Positions 32,927 to 42,281 of a DNA stretch of 51,486 bases are shown here, piece after piece. The number at the start of each line of letters is the position of its first letter. Position 1 is the stretch's first letter. A program made the translations under genes and the position numbers. The notes under the pieces were generated by a model. That model ran no database searches. It was given only the letters and a program-made list of their open reading frames with translations, and was not told the DNA's origin. The stretch comes from Ruminococcus flavefaciens (GTDB lineage Bacteria > Bacillota > Clostridia > Oscillospirales > Ruminococcaceae): contig NZ_UETD01000019.1 of the NCBI RefSeq assembly GCF_900116855.1, forward strand, positions 1-51,486, written 5' to 3'.

Positions 32927-33769
32927 TCATGCCTCCTTGGTTTCTACGAGCTTTCCTGTCAGGATAGTTCGTGCGTTCTGAAATTCATAACTACAAGTTG
33001 ATAGCGATATAAACCTGTCATCGTCTGAATAGGTTATCTCTCTGCCAACAACCGATTTATCGCAGATATGCGGAACCCACTCCGCCACGGGAGTATCTCC
33101 CTCATACAGGCTGTCATGCCAGTCTGCAACAGCACAGGAGAAAAAGTCAATCCTGTATACTGTCTCAGGGGTAGCAAGCCAGCCGTACTTGTGGCTCTCG
33201 AAATAGCTGTCATTCTTGAAGTTGGTCACCTGTGCGAACATGGAGCCGTTCTTCATGTTATGGGCGTACACGATATTTATCGGATTCCGGAATCGTCCTT
33301 CACAGCGATAATCAAGGAATACCGAGCCTGCTTTCAGGTATGTTCCGTCATACGCATGAGACAAATAATAATCATTATCGTCTGACTGCATAATCGGATA
33401 TGATATTACGGTATCAGGGATATACAGCCAGCCAAGTGCATTTGGATATGCTGAATTCAGCGACTGTGCTGAGTCAATAAGACTATGTCTGACCTCTGCT
33501 GATAACTCGGGAGATGCTGTTGTTATCGCAGCTTCCGTAGTGTGCTCAGCAGTTTCGACTGTAATGCTTGTAGTAGTTGTGGTTGTTGTCTCAGTTTCGG
33601 ATGCTTCGTCAAGTGCTAACAAAACTGTCGGAGTAGGCATATATGGCTTTATTTCCGTTTCTTTCAGTTTCTGACGGAAGTCATCCTTTGTGAGCAGATA
33701 TGCGCCTCCTAAAAGGAGGGCGGCTGCCGAAACAGCCGCCAGAATGCGAAGTATAGTTTTCTTTTTCAT
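32927..33769 (-). CDS. srtB: Class B sortase
   Basis: A 280-residue protein: N-terminal membrane helix, Thr-rich linker (about 50-85), then the sortase fold with GWLYIPDTVISYPIM, YAHNMKNGSMF (catalytic His about 170) and SLSTCSYEFQNAR (catalytic Cys and Arg near 257-265). The gene overlaps the adhesin stop codon by 4 bases. It should anchor the large NlpC/P60-SpaA protein encoded just upstream, and perhaps other element-encoded surface proteins, to the cell wall. Confidence 0.88.
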   Translation of the reverse strand: MKKKTILRILAAVSAAALLLGGAYLLTKDDFRQKLKETEIKPYMPTPTVLLALDEASETETTTTTTTSITVETAEHTTEAAITTASPELSAEVRHSLIDSAQSLNSAYPNALGWLYIPDTVISYPIMQSDDNDYYLSHAYDGTYLKAGSVFLDYRCEGRFRNPINIVYAHNMKNGSMFAQVTNFKNDSYFESHKYGWLATPETVYRIDFFSCAVADWHDSLYEGDTPVAEWVPHICDKSVVGREITYSDDDRFISLSTCSYEFQNARTILTGKLVETKEA

Positions 33770-36700
33770 TCGTTATCTTCTCCCTCAATAAAGTCGGGGC
33801 AGAGTTCTGCGTAATCGTCGACAGGCTCTTCCTTCTTCTTTCTTGTGAATAAAAGTACATTGACAATGACAAGTCCGAGGAATAACATAATATATCCGAG
33901 AGGACTCTTGCCTGTATCGCCTGTAGCAACATTAGGTGTTGTTACAATAACAGCTTCGTCCTTCATAGTTACCTCGGTAACGCTTCCGTCTGCATTGACG
34001 GTAAACTCGATATCCTCAGCGGTATTGTAGCCGTCAGGTGCTGTGATCTCACGGAGAGTGTAAGTTTCGCCTGCAATGAGCTTTGCCTCAATATAGTGAG
34101 GCTCGTTTGTGGATACCCATTCCTCGACGACATTGCCGTCCTTGTCGATGACCTGAAGTGTTGCACCTGCAAGCTCTGTACCTGTTGTCATATCCTGCTT
34201 GCTGATCTTTACAAGTGTTGCATCATCGATCATTGTAACAATGGGATTTCCGTCATCATCAAAAGCATTAGCCTCAACGCCGTCAACAGTAACATTGCCG
34301 TACTCATCAATAGTGAAGCTGATGTCTGTTGCGATAACATAACCGTCGGGAGCTGCAATTTCCTTGAGAGTATAGCTGCCTGCAGGAATGTTTGTAATGA
34401 TGTGATTCTCGCCGTTAGATGTCCATTCGTCTACGATCTCGCCGTTTTCATCGATGAGCTGCATAGATGCACCTGTCAGCTCATTGCCGTAGAGTTCTTC
34501 CTTGCTGATAGATACAGTGATCGCCTTATTTTCCGCAGTTATCTCCACAACATCGCCGTCTTCGCTGATAGTAACATGATACTGCTCGTCTGAAAGGATA
34601 TATCCGGTAGGTGCTGCTATCTCCTTGACGATATACTCACCGAAAGGAATATCTATGAAACCGAAGTTTCCTTCCTCGTCGGACTCGTCTGTAAGGTATG
34701 CGTTCTCAGCTGTGAACTCAGTCTCGTCAGCCTTGAACAGACCGAAGAGAGCGTTTTCGAGGGGATCACCATTTTCGTTGACCTTCTTACCGCTTACTGA
34801 ACCTCTCTTAATGTCATTGATGAATGTACCGCAGTCGATGTTGACAGTAGACATTTCCTGTCCCATGTACTGGAAGTTAACAAGATATTTCTCGCCGTTA
34901 AGCATATAGTGCTCATCGGTTGCTATCTCCTGAACATAGTAGCGTGAGAACGGGAGCTTTTCTGTAAAGTCGGCTGTCATATCCTCGCCAAGCGATACCT
35001 GTGCGATAAAGCCGTCCTTGGGGATAACTGTGCCGTCTGCGGCTGTGATGTCCTCTGCAGCATAGAGTCCGAAAAGAACGGACTTGTACTCGTTGTTGTC
35101 GCCGATGCCAAAGAGCTCGTCATGCTCCATGAACTTGGCAAGATTGATGTTAACGCCCTGATAGTCGTTGTAGAATGTGTTGTTGATTGAGTCTGTGATA
35201 GAAACCTCCTGTCCTGCGTAGGTGAGTTCAACTTCCTTTGCCTCATCATTCAGTACATAGCCATAGGGAGCAGTTTTCTCCTTGACAACATACTTGCCGA
35301 GGTAGAGAGGCTCAGTTGAAGCATTTCCGTCCTTGTCTGTGATAATGTCAGCAACTACCTCGCCGGCAGATGCTCTGAATGTTCCGTCTGCTGTGTAAAT
35401 GTCCTCGGCTGCGATAACTTCGAACTCAGCTCCGCCAAGCCCACTTTCCTCAAAAACGGGTGTATAGGTAGTAAAGCCTGCTGTTCCTGTTTCACCGTCT
35501 TCATTTGTATGGATAGCGGGACCGATTGCCTGAACTGTCTTGAAGATCTCGCCACGCTTGCTTACGGAAATTCTGCCTTTCTGAGCTGTGTCAGCCTTTG
35601 TGACCTTAATTATATTTACCGCATTTTCCTCATCAGCATTCTCAGCGTTTACAGTGAAAGAAACAGGCGTACTATCAAGTACATATCCAACAGGAGCCTG
35701 CACCTCAACGAGCGAGTAATCGCCATATTTAAGGCTGTCGGGAGTAATGAGATATCCCTCACTGTTGGTATAGAACGTGTCAGTACCGAGATTTATAAGA
35801 TTTCCGTTACTGTCATAGATCTGGAAGCCTGCGCCCTCATAGGGAATTACCTTGCCAGTCTCAGCATCGACCTTTGTTACATGGATATATGATCTGAAAG
35901 GCTTATTATTGAGTATATATTCGTATGTCTGTCCTTCTTTTGCGATAGTTACATCAAAGTCAGCGACAAACGCCGCATCGTTTACGGTCTTTGTCTGATG
36001 AACAGTATATACGCCGTATGGCATATCCTTTGTCTGAGCGAAGCCGTTCTCATCAGTTGTGAGATAGTCTCGCTCTGTTTCCTTAGCCTTATCATAATTG
36101 CCTGCGGACTTGAGGTACACCTCGAACTCAGCACCTGTTTCAAGATTCTCGACTTTATCGTCCTCATCATCACTGTGCTTGATGATAGAAATATTGCCCT
36201 TTACTACGTCCTCTGTAACATCGAAGGCGATAGGATTGACCTCTAGCTTGTAATTCTGAGGTTCGGCACCAACCTTGTATATCTCGTCATTGAGCTGATA
36301 TCCCTGTGAAGGTGTGAGCTCCTGAAGAGTATAGTTTCCGCATACGAACTCATCTGTAACGAAGTGTCCGTTCTCATCAGTAGTGTAGGTAGCTATCCTC
36401 TCACCGTCATGATAAAGCCCGTAAGTTGCACCTGCAAGAGTAGCATCGCCCTGTGCGGTGATGTTCTCACTGTCCTTCTTAATGATCTCAGCTGTGAACT
36501 TCTTCAGCTTATTCTCGAACTTTACATCCACTGTAGCATCTGCTGTAAGGGTAGTGGTCTGATCAGCAGGAACAACATATCTCACGGGAACATCCTTCTC
36601 GCTGATAGTATAGGTGATGGGCTGGTTGCTGCTGTCATAAACGGGAATACTTGCAAGGATAGCCGTACCGTCATTGGCAGTTGTCAGCGTATATGTCTCA

Positions 36701-38130
36701 CCGCCGCCTGTGATAGTGAATGTCCTGTCGCCGTTCTGACCATCCTCGGACTGCTTGTTGATCTTTATATTGCCCTTTTTCAGTGTATTCTCAAAGTCAA
36801 CAGCTACTGTCAGGTCAGCATTGCCGCTTGTGAGGGTAATGTCCTGAGCCTTTGGAGTAACATATCTTGTATCGGTATTTATCTCAGAAACATTATATGA
36901 GATAGCCTGTCCACTGCTCATATCATATACCTTAAGGTTTTTGAAATCAGCAACACCGCTGTCATTAGTCTTAGCTGTCTTGGACTGTGACTTTCCGTTC
37001 TCTGTCCATGTCACCTTGAACTCACGGTCGCTCACGATGCCGTCTTCCGCAGTCTTGTTGATCTTGATGCTGCCAAACTTGTAATCTTCAGTTACCTTTG
37101 TCATGCCGGGACTAATAGTGTACACCGTAGTGTCAAGCTCATATCCTGTAGGAGCCTTTGTTTCCTTTGCGTAGTAGGTGCCGTTGGGAAGGCTTATCGC
37201 ACCTCTGCCGTCTGCACCAATAGTAATTGAGCCAACTGACTTTGTGCAAGCCTTATCTGAATATATGCCATACACCGCCGTACTGTTGTCAACAGTAGAC
37301 TTTCCTACAAGATTGCCGTCCTTGTTGTACTTGTCTATCTCGAATGTCACATCTCTGCTTGTGACTCTGAACGCATACATATTCATTGCAGTGGCTTTCT
37401 TACCGTCAGTGCGATTATTGATAACACAGCCGTTGGAACCGTTTGACTCAATACGCCAGTGAGTTCCGCCGTCACCGCTGCCGTCGCCCACAGTACAGCT
37501 GTTGATGTAGCTTTCATTTACGCCGATGGATTTGAGGTAGCTGATGACCTCATTGCGATTATTGAATTCGCCCATGTAGATCCAGGAGTGGTCCTCGCCG
37601 TTGAGATTATCGGCAATGACCATAGAACCTGGAGTGATAGTTGAGCCGTCAGCACACTCCCAATATGGACGCTCTGTGTATGGGATATTTGCCTTTTCTA
37701 CATCGATTTTGGATGTAACCCCCTTGTAGGTGATTGTACAGTTATCATTCACCGAAAGCCAGTGAGGGGTATCCACAGGAACAGGATTGTTCCAGCTGAA
37801 ACCGCTTGTGCTGTAGCCCAGATGTGTCAGTGTGTAGTACAGAAGACCGGAGCAGTCAACGCCCTGCTGTCTGACATAGTCGAGGGAGAGCGGAGAATAG
37901 CTGTCCTGATAATATACACCTGTATATCCCTTAAAACCCCAGCCATATGGAGAGCCAAGAAGTGTAGCCGCCTGAGCGATGACCTCATCAGAGGAGGGAA
38001 AAGCGGTATTCTCAGTTGTCATAGCTGCACTTGCAGAAATGCTCGGAATAGTTGTTCCAAGCATAGAAAAAGCGCAGGACATCGCTAAGAGTCCTGCGCC
38101 GATACGGTTGAATATTCTGTTTTTCATCAT
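33766..38130 (-). CDS. Giant surface adhesin: NlpC/P60 domain plus eleven SpaA-like repeats
   Basis: A 1454-residue secreted protein. After the signal peptide (about 1-36) comes an NlpC/P60 hydrolase domain (VDCSGLLYY, Cys93; EDHSWIYMG). Then follow about eleven SpaA/prealbumin-like beta-sandwich modules, recognisable by GAxFxVY, GxYxLxExxAPxGY and EN endings, many with the Lys and Glu positions used for internal isopeptide bonds. The end has VATGDTGKS, a membrane helix (LGYIMLFLGLVIVNVLLFT) and RKKK, so it is wall-anchored, but the sorting signal is not LPxTG. It may bring cells together for mating and open the wall locally. Confidence 0.88.
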   Translation of the reverse strand: MMKNRIFNRIGAGLLAMSCAFSMLGTTIPSISASAAMTTENTAFPSSDEVIAQAATLLGSPYGWGFKGYTGVYYQDSYSPLSLDYVRQQGVDCSGLLYYTLTHLGYSTSGFSWNNPVPVDTPHWLSVNDNCTITYKGVTSKIDVEKANIPYTERPYWECADGSTITPGSMVIADNLNGEDHSWIYMGEFNNRNEVISYLKSIGVNESYINSCTVGDGSGDGGTHWRIESNGSNGCVINNRTDGKKATAMNMYAFRVTSRDVTFEIDKYNKDGNLVGKSTVDNSTAVYGIYSDKACTKSVGSITIGADGRGAISLPNGTYYAKETKAPTGYELDTTVYTISPGMTKVTEDYKFGSIKINKTAEDGIVSDREFKVTWTENGKSQSKTAKTNDSGVADFKNLKVYDMSSGQAISYNVSEINTDTRYVTPKAQDITLTSGNADLTVAVDFENTLKKGNIKINKQSEDGQNGDRTFTITGGGETYTLTTANDGTAILASIPVYDSSNQPITYTISEKDVPVRYVVPADQTTTLTADATVDVKFENKLKKFTAEIIKKDSENITAQGDATLAGATYGLYHDGERIATYTTDENGHFVTDEFVCGNYTLQELTPSQGYQLNDEIYKVGAEPQNYKLEVNPIAFDVTEDVVKGNISIIKHSDDEDDKVENLETGAEFEVYLKSAGNYDKAKETERDYLTTDENGFAQTKDMPYGVYTVHQTKTVNDAAFVADFDVTIAKEGQTYEYILNNKPFRSYIHVTKVDAETGKVIPYEGAGFQIYDSNGNLINLGTDTFYTNSEGYLITPDSLKYGDYSLVEVQAPVGYVLDSTPVSFTVNAENADEENAVNIIKVTKADTAQKGRISVSKRGEIFKTVQAIGPAIHTNEDGETGTAGFTTYTPVFEESGLGGAEFEVIAAEDIYTADGTFRASAGEVVADIITDKDGNASTEPLYLGKYVVKEKTAPYGYVLNDEAKEVELTYAGQEVSITDSINNTFYNDYQGVNINLAKFMEHDELFGIGDNNEYKSVLFGLYAAEDITAADGTVIPKDGFIAQVSLGEDMTADFTEKLPFSRYYVQEIATDEHYMLNGEKYLVNFQYMGQEMSTVNIDCGTFINDIKRGSVSGKKVNENGDPLENALFGLFKADETEFTAENAYLTDESDEEGNFGFIDIPFGEYIVKEIAAPTGYILSDEQYHVTISEDGDVVEITAENKAITVSISKEELYGNELTGASMQLIDENGEIVDEWTSNGENHIITNIPAGSYTLKEIAAPDGYVIATDISFTIDEYGNVTVDGVEANAFDDDGNPIVTMIDDATLVKISKQDMTTGTELAGATLQVIDKDGNVVEEWVSTNEPHYIEAKLIAGETYTLREITAPDGYNTAEDIEFTVNADGSVTEVTMKDEAVIVTTPNVATGDTGKSPLGYIMLFLGLVIVNVLLFTRKKKEEPVDDYAELCPDFIEGEDNE

Positions 38131-38142
38131 ATTATTTTCCTT

Positions 38143-39069
38143 TCATTCATAGTCGTTGTCACTCAGTGTTACGCTGAGCTCGTTTTCATATTCATCGAGT
38201 ATGCTTGTGAAGCCGAAGTTTCCGCAGAGAAATCCGCCTGCCTGAGTGTCGAGTACATACCACACACCATCTACGTTAACAGCATTTGCACAGTGAGCAT
38301 ACCAATCGGAGATAAGTGCATATTTGCAGTCAAGTCCGATGCCCTCGCACAAGCACATTGTTACTGCCGACAGATATGTGCAGGAATCATCATTGCTGAA
38401 ATTTGCCGTTACATAGTCAAATACGGCCTGAACCTTGCTGCTGTCGCTGCCGTCATTTGACAGGTTGCTGCCGACGTTAACGTAATAGTCTTTATTATGA
38501 CTGTCGCTGAAATATGTCAGCCAGTGTTCTGTTATATTCATTTTTGCTGGCTCTGTATATATCTCGGCAGTTGTTATCGGTGGAGCAGTAGTTATCGGCT
38601 TTGCAGGCATTGTAGTCTGCGGAGCTTTTGTAGTGACCACCGGAGGAGATGTGCGTACAGTTGTTGTAGTCTTATTCTCCTTTACCGCAGGAGCTGTAGT
38701 TGACCTTGGAGGTGAAGCCTGAGCTTTTGTTGTATTTTTGCTCTCGGATTTCTTAACCTCTGGAGTACCATTATCCTGCGAGTTTTGAGATCGTTTGCTT
38801 TCCTTCTTAGGCTGAATATCTGTATTTGCGGCTGCTGTTGTCACACTCTCAGCAGTCTTCTCAGTTACCGACTGTGAGCTATTCTTCCTTGTGACCTCAT
38901 TCGTAACTGTTACTGCTGAAGTAGTCGTATCCATTGCATCTGAGGCTGTTGTTTCCGTATTCTGACTAGCCGTCGTGGTTTCCTCTGCAACATACGGTTT
39001 ATCTTCTGAGATATGACCACAGCCTGTGAGTATAGCGGATATGAGCAGGATAGTAATGAACTTTTTCAT
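38143..39069 (-). CDS. Lipoprotein with Thr-rich stalk and transglutaminase-like domain
   Basis: A 308-residue lipoprotein (lipobox LTGC, about residue 17) starting at ATG 39069 behind GGAGG. A long Thr/Ser/Lys-rich stalk (about 25-175) carries a domain with CTYLSAVTMCLCEGIGLDCK, YAHCANAVNVDGVWYVLDTQ. The Cys, His and Asp order is that of the transglutaminase/cysteine-protease superfamily. It ends in an acidic stretch. It is coexpressed with the adhesin and could modify surface proteins or peptides. Confidence 0.75.
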   Translation of the reverse strand: MKKFITILLISAILTGCGHISEDKPYVAEETTTASQNTETTASDAMDTTTSAVTVTNEVTRKNSSQSVTEKTAESVTTAAANTDIQPKKESKRSQNSQDNGTPEVKKSESKNTTKAQASPPRSTTAPAVKENKTTTTVRTSPPVVTTKAPQTTMPAKPITTAPPITTAEIYTEPAKMNITEHWLTYFSDSHNKDYYVNVGSNLSNDGSDSSKVQAVFDYVTANFSNDDSCTYLSAVTMCLCEGIGLDCKYALISDWYAHCANAVNVDGVWYVLDTQAGGFLCGNFGFTSILDEYENELSVTLSDNDYE

Positions 39070-39184
39070 ATGTCTGACCTCCTCTTTTTTTATCCTACTA
39101 TACCACACCGCTTTTCAAAAATCCATACCTAAGTTGATTTTTCTACTTTTTCAACTATACGCGCCGCCTGATTTCCGACAATGT

Positions 39185-39550
39185 TCACATAGACATTTCG
39201 GGTTCAGGCTCCGGTTCTTCGAGTTCATCTTCCTCATCCTCGGGCAGGTCCTGTATCTCGATACCTTCGTCCTGAGTCTGAGAAAGTGCCTCGTCGTACT
39301 TGTCGAGTACAGCCTGAGTCAGAGCCTCACGTGATCCCTTGGTAATGGGGTGAAAAGTATCACGGTACTTGGTCTCGCCGCTGCTGTTGGTGTAAGATGT
39401 AGAAGGCATAGAGACGAAGAGTCCCTTTTCGCCCTCACAGACCTTAACACCGTGTACAGCAAAGTAGCCGTCAAGCGTTACGCTTGCGAATGCCTTGATA
39501 GATGAATCAGGCTTGTCGATGATTTTAGTGATCTTTGCGTTTACTTTCAT
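39185..39550 (-). CDS. spoVG: SpoVG-family protein with acidic tail
   Basis: A 121-residue protein. Residues 1-88 are a clear SpoVG domain (SIKAFASVTLDGYFAVHGVK, GLFVSMPSTSYTN, YRDTFHPITKGSREAL), a small nucleic-acid-binding fold with regulatory roles in Firmicutes and frequent in mobile elements. The last about 25 residues are an unusual acidic extension ending LEEPEPEPEMSM. Normal chromosomal SpoVG lacks this ending. AAGGAG precedes ATG 39550. Confidence 0.88.
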   Translation of the reverse strand: MKVNAKITKIIDKPDSSIKAFASVTLDGYFAVHGVKVCEGEKGLFVSMPSTSYTNSSGETKYRDTFHPITKGSREALTQAVLDKYDEALSQTQDEGIEIQDLPEDEEDELEEPEPEPEMSM

Positions 39551-39569
39551 ACTTTTTCTCCTTTCGTTT

Positions 39570-40955
39570 TCAGAAACATATCATTGTCATTCCGATGTCT
39601 TCCTCGGGCGATATCTCTATCACCGACTGCGGAAACATCTGTATATACTTATCTACCTGTTCGTCGGTCAGAGTGCAGGAGTCACGCTCTCCCTCGTCGT
39701 TATAACCGTCGCCGCAGATAAAGCAAGTACCGTGAATAAGGGTGTTGCCTATGACTCTGTTCGGTGCAGAGTCATTGAGCAGAAATTCTTCATTGCAGAA
39801 ACAAAGTGCATCGCCGTTTTCCTCGAAGTATACAGGTTCGATAAGACCGCCGACTATGCTCTGCATCGCATGGATATCCTTGCGTATCTCAGCCTGGTAT
39901 GGCTCCCTGTCATTTTCAAGAATGACCACCTTCATGAGGTCTTCATGATCTGTCTGAGATACATCGAAGTCATCAAGTCTCTTGAATCCAAAGCTGTCAA
40001 CAAAATAGAAGCCACTGTCTTTACCTTCACAAATCTCGATAACATCGCTGACAGACATTGTATGGCCATAGAAACCGAGTGGTGAGTTACCGATATTACA
40101 CTGCATATATAGCTCTCCAAGATCATGAGCATAGGCAATGCCGCCGTAGACCTGCTGATATATGCCCGGATCCACACCGCCCTTGCTCATTGCGAAGTCG
40201 TAGTCCCTGAATTCAAGATCCTTCATATCCTTTTCGGAGTTGATCTGATAGATACGGACCTTAATCTTAGGAGCGGATATTGCTTCAAGACGCTTTGATG
40301 CCCATTCAGGAAGCTTTTCCTTGTCTGCAATACCAATGAAGTCACCTCTGGAGAAGTGAGACTTCTCGCCGTCAGCAATGAAGGTACCAAATACCTTTCT
40401 GCCGATACTGTTTGGATCACAGCCGAAGCCATTTTCTGCGTAAAAATACTGGAATGCAGGCTTTCGGGACTGATCATTGAGTATCTCAGGTCTAAGGATA
40501 AGCAGTTTATTTGCGTAATCCTCTTTGTAGCTGTCCTTGAGGCATTCCTCAGAAGACAGAAGTCCCAGAGCCTCATATTCAGCTCTTACACTGTCGATAA
40601 AGCCGTTAAGCACCGCAGGATGCGACTGCACTGCGTACTCATCGAACTCGTATTTATCAAGGTGTGACGGAATGATTGTGCGAGCCCAACCCTTGTTGAT
40701 GTTTGAGAATCTGCCGTCGAAGCTCTTATTCTTAACGGTTGCCGCAAGTACCCACATTGTGCGGTCATATCCGAATTCATCGAATATATCGCCGACGCAG
40801 CTGGTATCAAGGTGCATACCGTCAAAATGAGTGCGGATGGCTTCTTCGATAGCCTCCTTGCACTTGATGTTCTCCTTCTTGCTTTCCTGATACTCTCTAA
40901 GCTCGTTCTCGTATTTGGCGGTTTCTCGAGAGTATTTGTATATAAGCCCCTTCAA
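39570..40955 (-). CDS. DUF3849-YodL-DUF3846 fusion protein
   Basis: A 461-residue protein from a TTG start (40955) ten bases after GAGGAG. Three parts can be seen: a DUF3849-like N-terminus (FDGMHLDTSCVGDIFDEFGY, WVLAATVKNKSFDGR), a YodL-like middle (YDFAMSKGGVDPGIYQQVYG, DVIEICEGKDSGFYFVDSFG) and a DUF3846-like C-terminus (AEIRKDIHAMQSIVGGLIEP, LTDEQVDKY). These domains usually occur as separate small ICE proteins of unknown function. It ends ISPEEDIGMTMICF. Confidence 0.65.
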   Translation of the reverse strand: MKGLIYKYSRETAKYENELREYQESKKENIKCKEAIEEAIRTHFDGMHLDTSCVGDIFDEFGYDRTMWVLAATVKNKSFDGRFSNINKGWARTIIPSHLDKYEFDEYAVQSHPAVLNGFIDSVRAEYEALGLLSSEECLKDSYKEDYANKLLILRPEILNDQSRKPAFQYFYAENGFGCDPNSIGRKVFGTFIADGEKSHFSRGDFIGIADKEKLPEWASKRLEAISAPKIKVRIYQINSEKDMKDLEFRDYDFAMSKGGVDPGIYQQVYGGIAYAHDLGELYMQCNIGNSPLGFYGHTMSVSDVIEICEGKDSGFYFVDSFGFKRLDDFDVSQTDHEDLMKVVILENDREPYQAEIRKDIHAMQSIVGGLIEPVYFEENGDALCFCNEEFLLNDSAPNRVIGNTLIHGTCFICGDGYNDEGERDSCTLTDEQVDKYIQMFPQSVIEISPEEDIGMTMICF

Positions 40956-40956
40956 A

Positions 40957-41223
40957 TCACATCATCTCCTCATCGCAGTAGTTATAGAGCGGACAATCAT
41001 CGCAGTTCCCGTAGTTCCTGCATATTGCCTCGATCTCGTCCTCTGTAAGCGGTCTGCCCACGTATTCTTCTTCGTCATCTTCGGGTATAGTTACCGATAA
41101 GCAGGCGTTTCCGTTTACGCAGACGAGCTCAACTTCCGCAGGAATACCTTCACTTGTGAAGAGTCCTGTATACGTTGTTTTTCCGTTAGCCATTATAGCC
41201 TGTGTTGATAATACTCTTTTCAT
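40957..41223 (-). CDS. Small Cys-motif ICE protein
   Basis: An 88-residue protein. The N-terminal half is a beta-sheet unit (MKRVLSTQAIMANGKTTYTG, ELVCVNGNACLSVTIPEDDE). The C-terminus has four cysteines in CRNYGNCDDCPLYNYC, a likely metal-binding knuckle, and ends DEEMM. The gene overlaps the adenine methyltransferase stop by 4 bases. No family is recognised with confidence. Confidence 0.6.
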   Translation of the reverse strand: MKRVLSTQAIMANGKTTYTGLFTSEGIPAEVELVCVNGNACLSVTIPEDDEEEYVGRPLTEDEIEAICRNYGNCDDCPLYNYCDEEMM

Positions 41224-42263
41224 AAGATTATTCTCCCTTCTTCGTTTATGGTATCGGACATATCCATCAGAGTGAGCTGTCCGTTGCCATAGTACATTTC
41301 AAAAATATCGAAATTTGCAATTATAACTTCATGGTAAACTGCTCCCGGATTACTGTGCAGGAGCATACTATGCGGTCTGTCCAGCCGCATTATGAACCAT
41401 TTGTCTTCTGAATAAAGTTCATCTATGAAATCACATTCGTTATATGAAATTATGACCTTTGCCTTGCACTTCAGGAGTGCATCATGAAGTGCTTTATGCA
41501 TCATATCGCCGAAAAGCGGAACTCCGCTGTAGCATTTCTCCGCCATATAGTACGGAGGATCACAGTAAAATATGGTTGTAGGACTGTCGTGAAGCCGTAT
41601 TATATCAAGACAATCTCTGTTATCCACTGCAATGTGCTGTAATACCCTTGATGCTTCGTTAATGAGGCGAATGGCTGTTTCAGCATTTGTACCCTTACAA
41701 GCCCAGCTCCTTCCTGTAGCAGAGAAGCTGCACTTCATTAATATGAGGAACATGAGAGCGTCAAAGAGCTCAGGATCTTTTTCCCTTCTCTTATACAGCT
41801 CCCATGCCAGCATTGAATTCATCCAGACATGCTGTTTATCCTGAATACTGCCTGCTTTATTGAGCATTTTAAGGATTGAGTCATAGAATTCCTCGAATGT
41901 GTCAGCTCTGTAAAAAACAAGACAGCAAGCGTTGAATTGATCGCGTATATTCGCAAATATACGCTGTTCGATCTCTTCAACGAGCTTGCCGTCTTTTCCG
42001 AATGCACCTGCGAAAGCGTTTACAAGATCTCGGCACCGAGTCTTGATAATGGTATAGAAATTCGTCAGGTGCTGGTTATAGTCATTGTATATCTGAATGG
42101 GTGCGTACTTGCCCGAAAGCGATACCGAGCCTCCGCCGCCGAATACGTCCACGAATTTATTCTGTCCTTCGGGGATTATCCGCTTAATTACGGGAAGGAG
42201 TATCGTTTTACCGCCGATCCACGGTATCGGAGGTTCGCACCCTGTGGTCAAAATGCCTCCCAT
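41220..42263 (-). CDS. DNA adenine N6-methyltransferase (Dam/D12 class)
   Basis: A 347-residue enzyme with PPIPWIGGKTILLPVI (motif X), FVDVFGGGGSVSL (motif I) and YCDPPYY (motif IV, about 226-232), in the order of the D12/Dam class. It transfers a methyl group from AdoMet to adenine. No partner endonuclease is present, so it is an orphan methylase that probably protects the element from restriction. The C-terminal region has GQLTLMDMSD close to the end. Confidence 0.92.
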   Translation of the reverse strand: MGGILTTGCEPPIPWIGGKTILLPVIKRIIPEGQNKFVDVFGGGGSVSLSGKYAPIQIYNDYNQHLTNFYTIIKTRCRDLVNAFAGAFGKDGKLVEEIEQRIFANIRDQFNACCLVFYRADTFEEFYDSILKMLNKAGSIQDKQHVWMNSMLAWELYKRREKDPELFDALMFLILMKCSFSATGRSWACKGTNAETAIRLINEASRVLQHIAVDNRDCLDIIRLHDSPTTIFYCDPPYYMAEKCYSGVPLFGDMMHKALHDALLKCKAKVIISYNECDFIDELYSEDKWFIMRLDRPHSMLLHSNPGAVYHEVIIANFDIFEMYYGNGQLTLMDMSDTINEEGRIIL

Positions 42264-42281
42264 TATACTCCTTTCCGGAGG

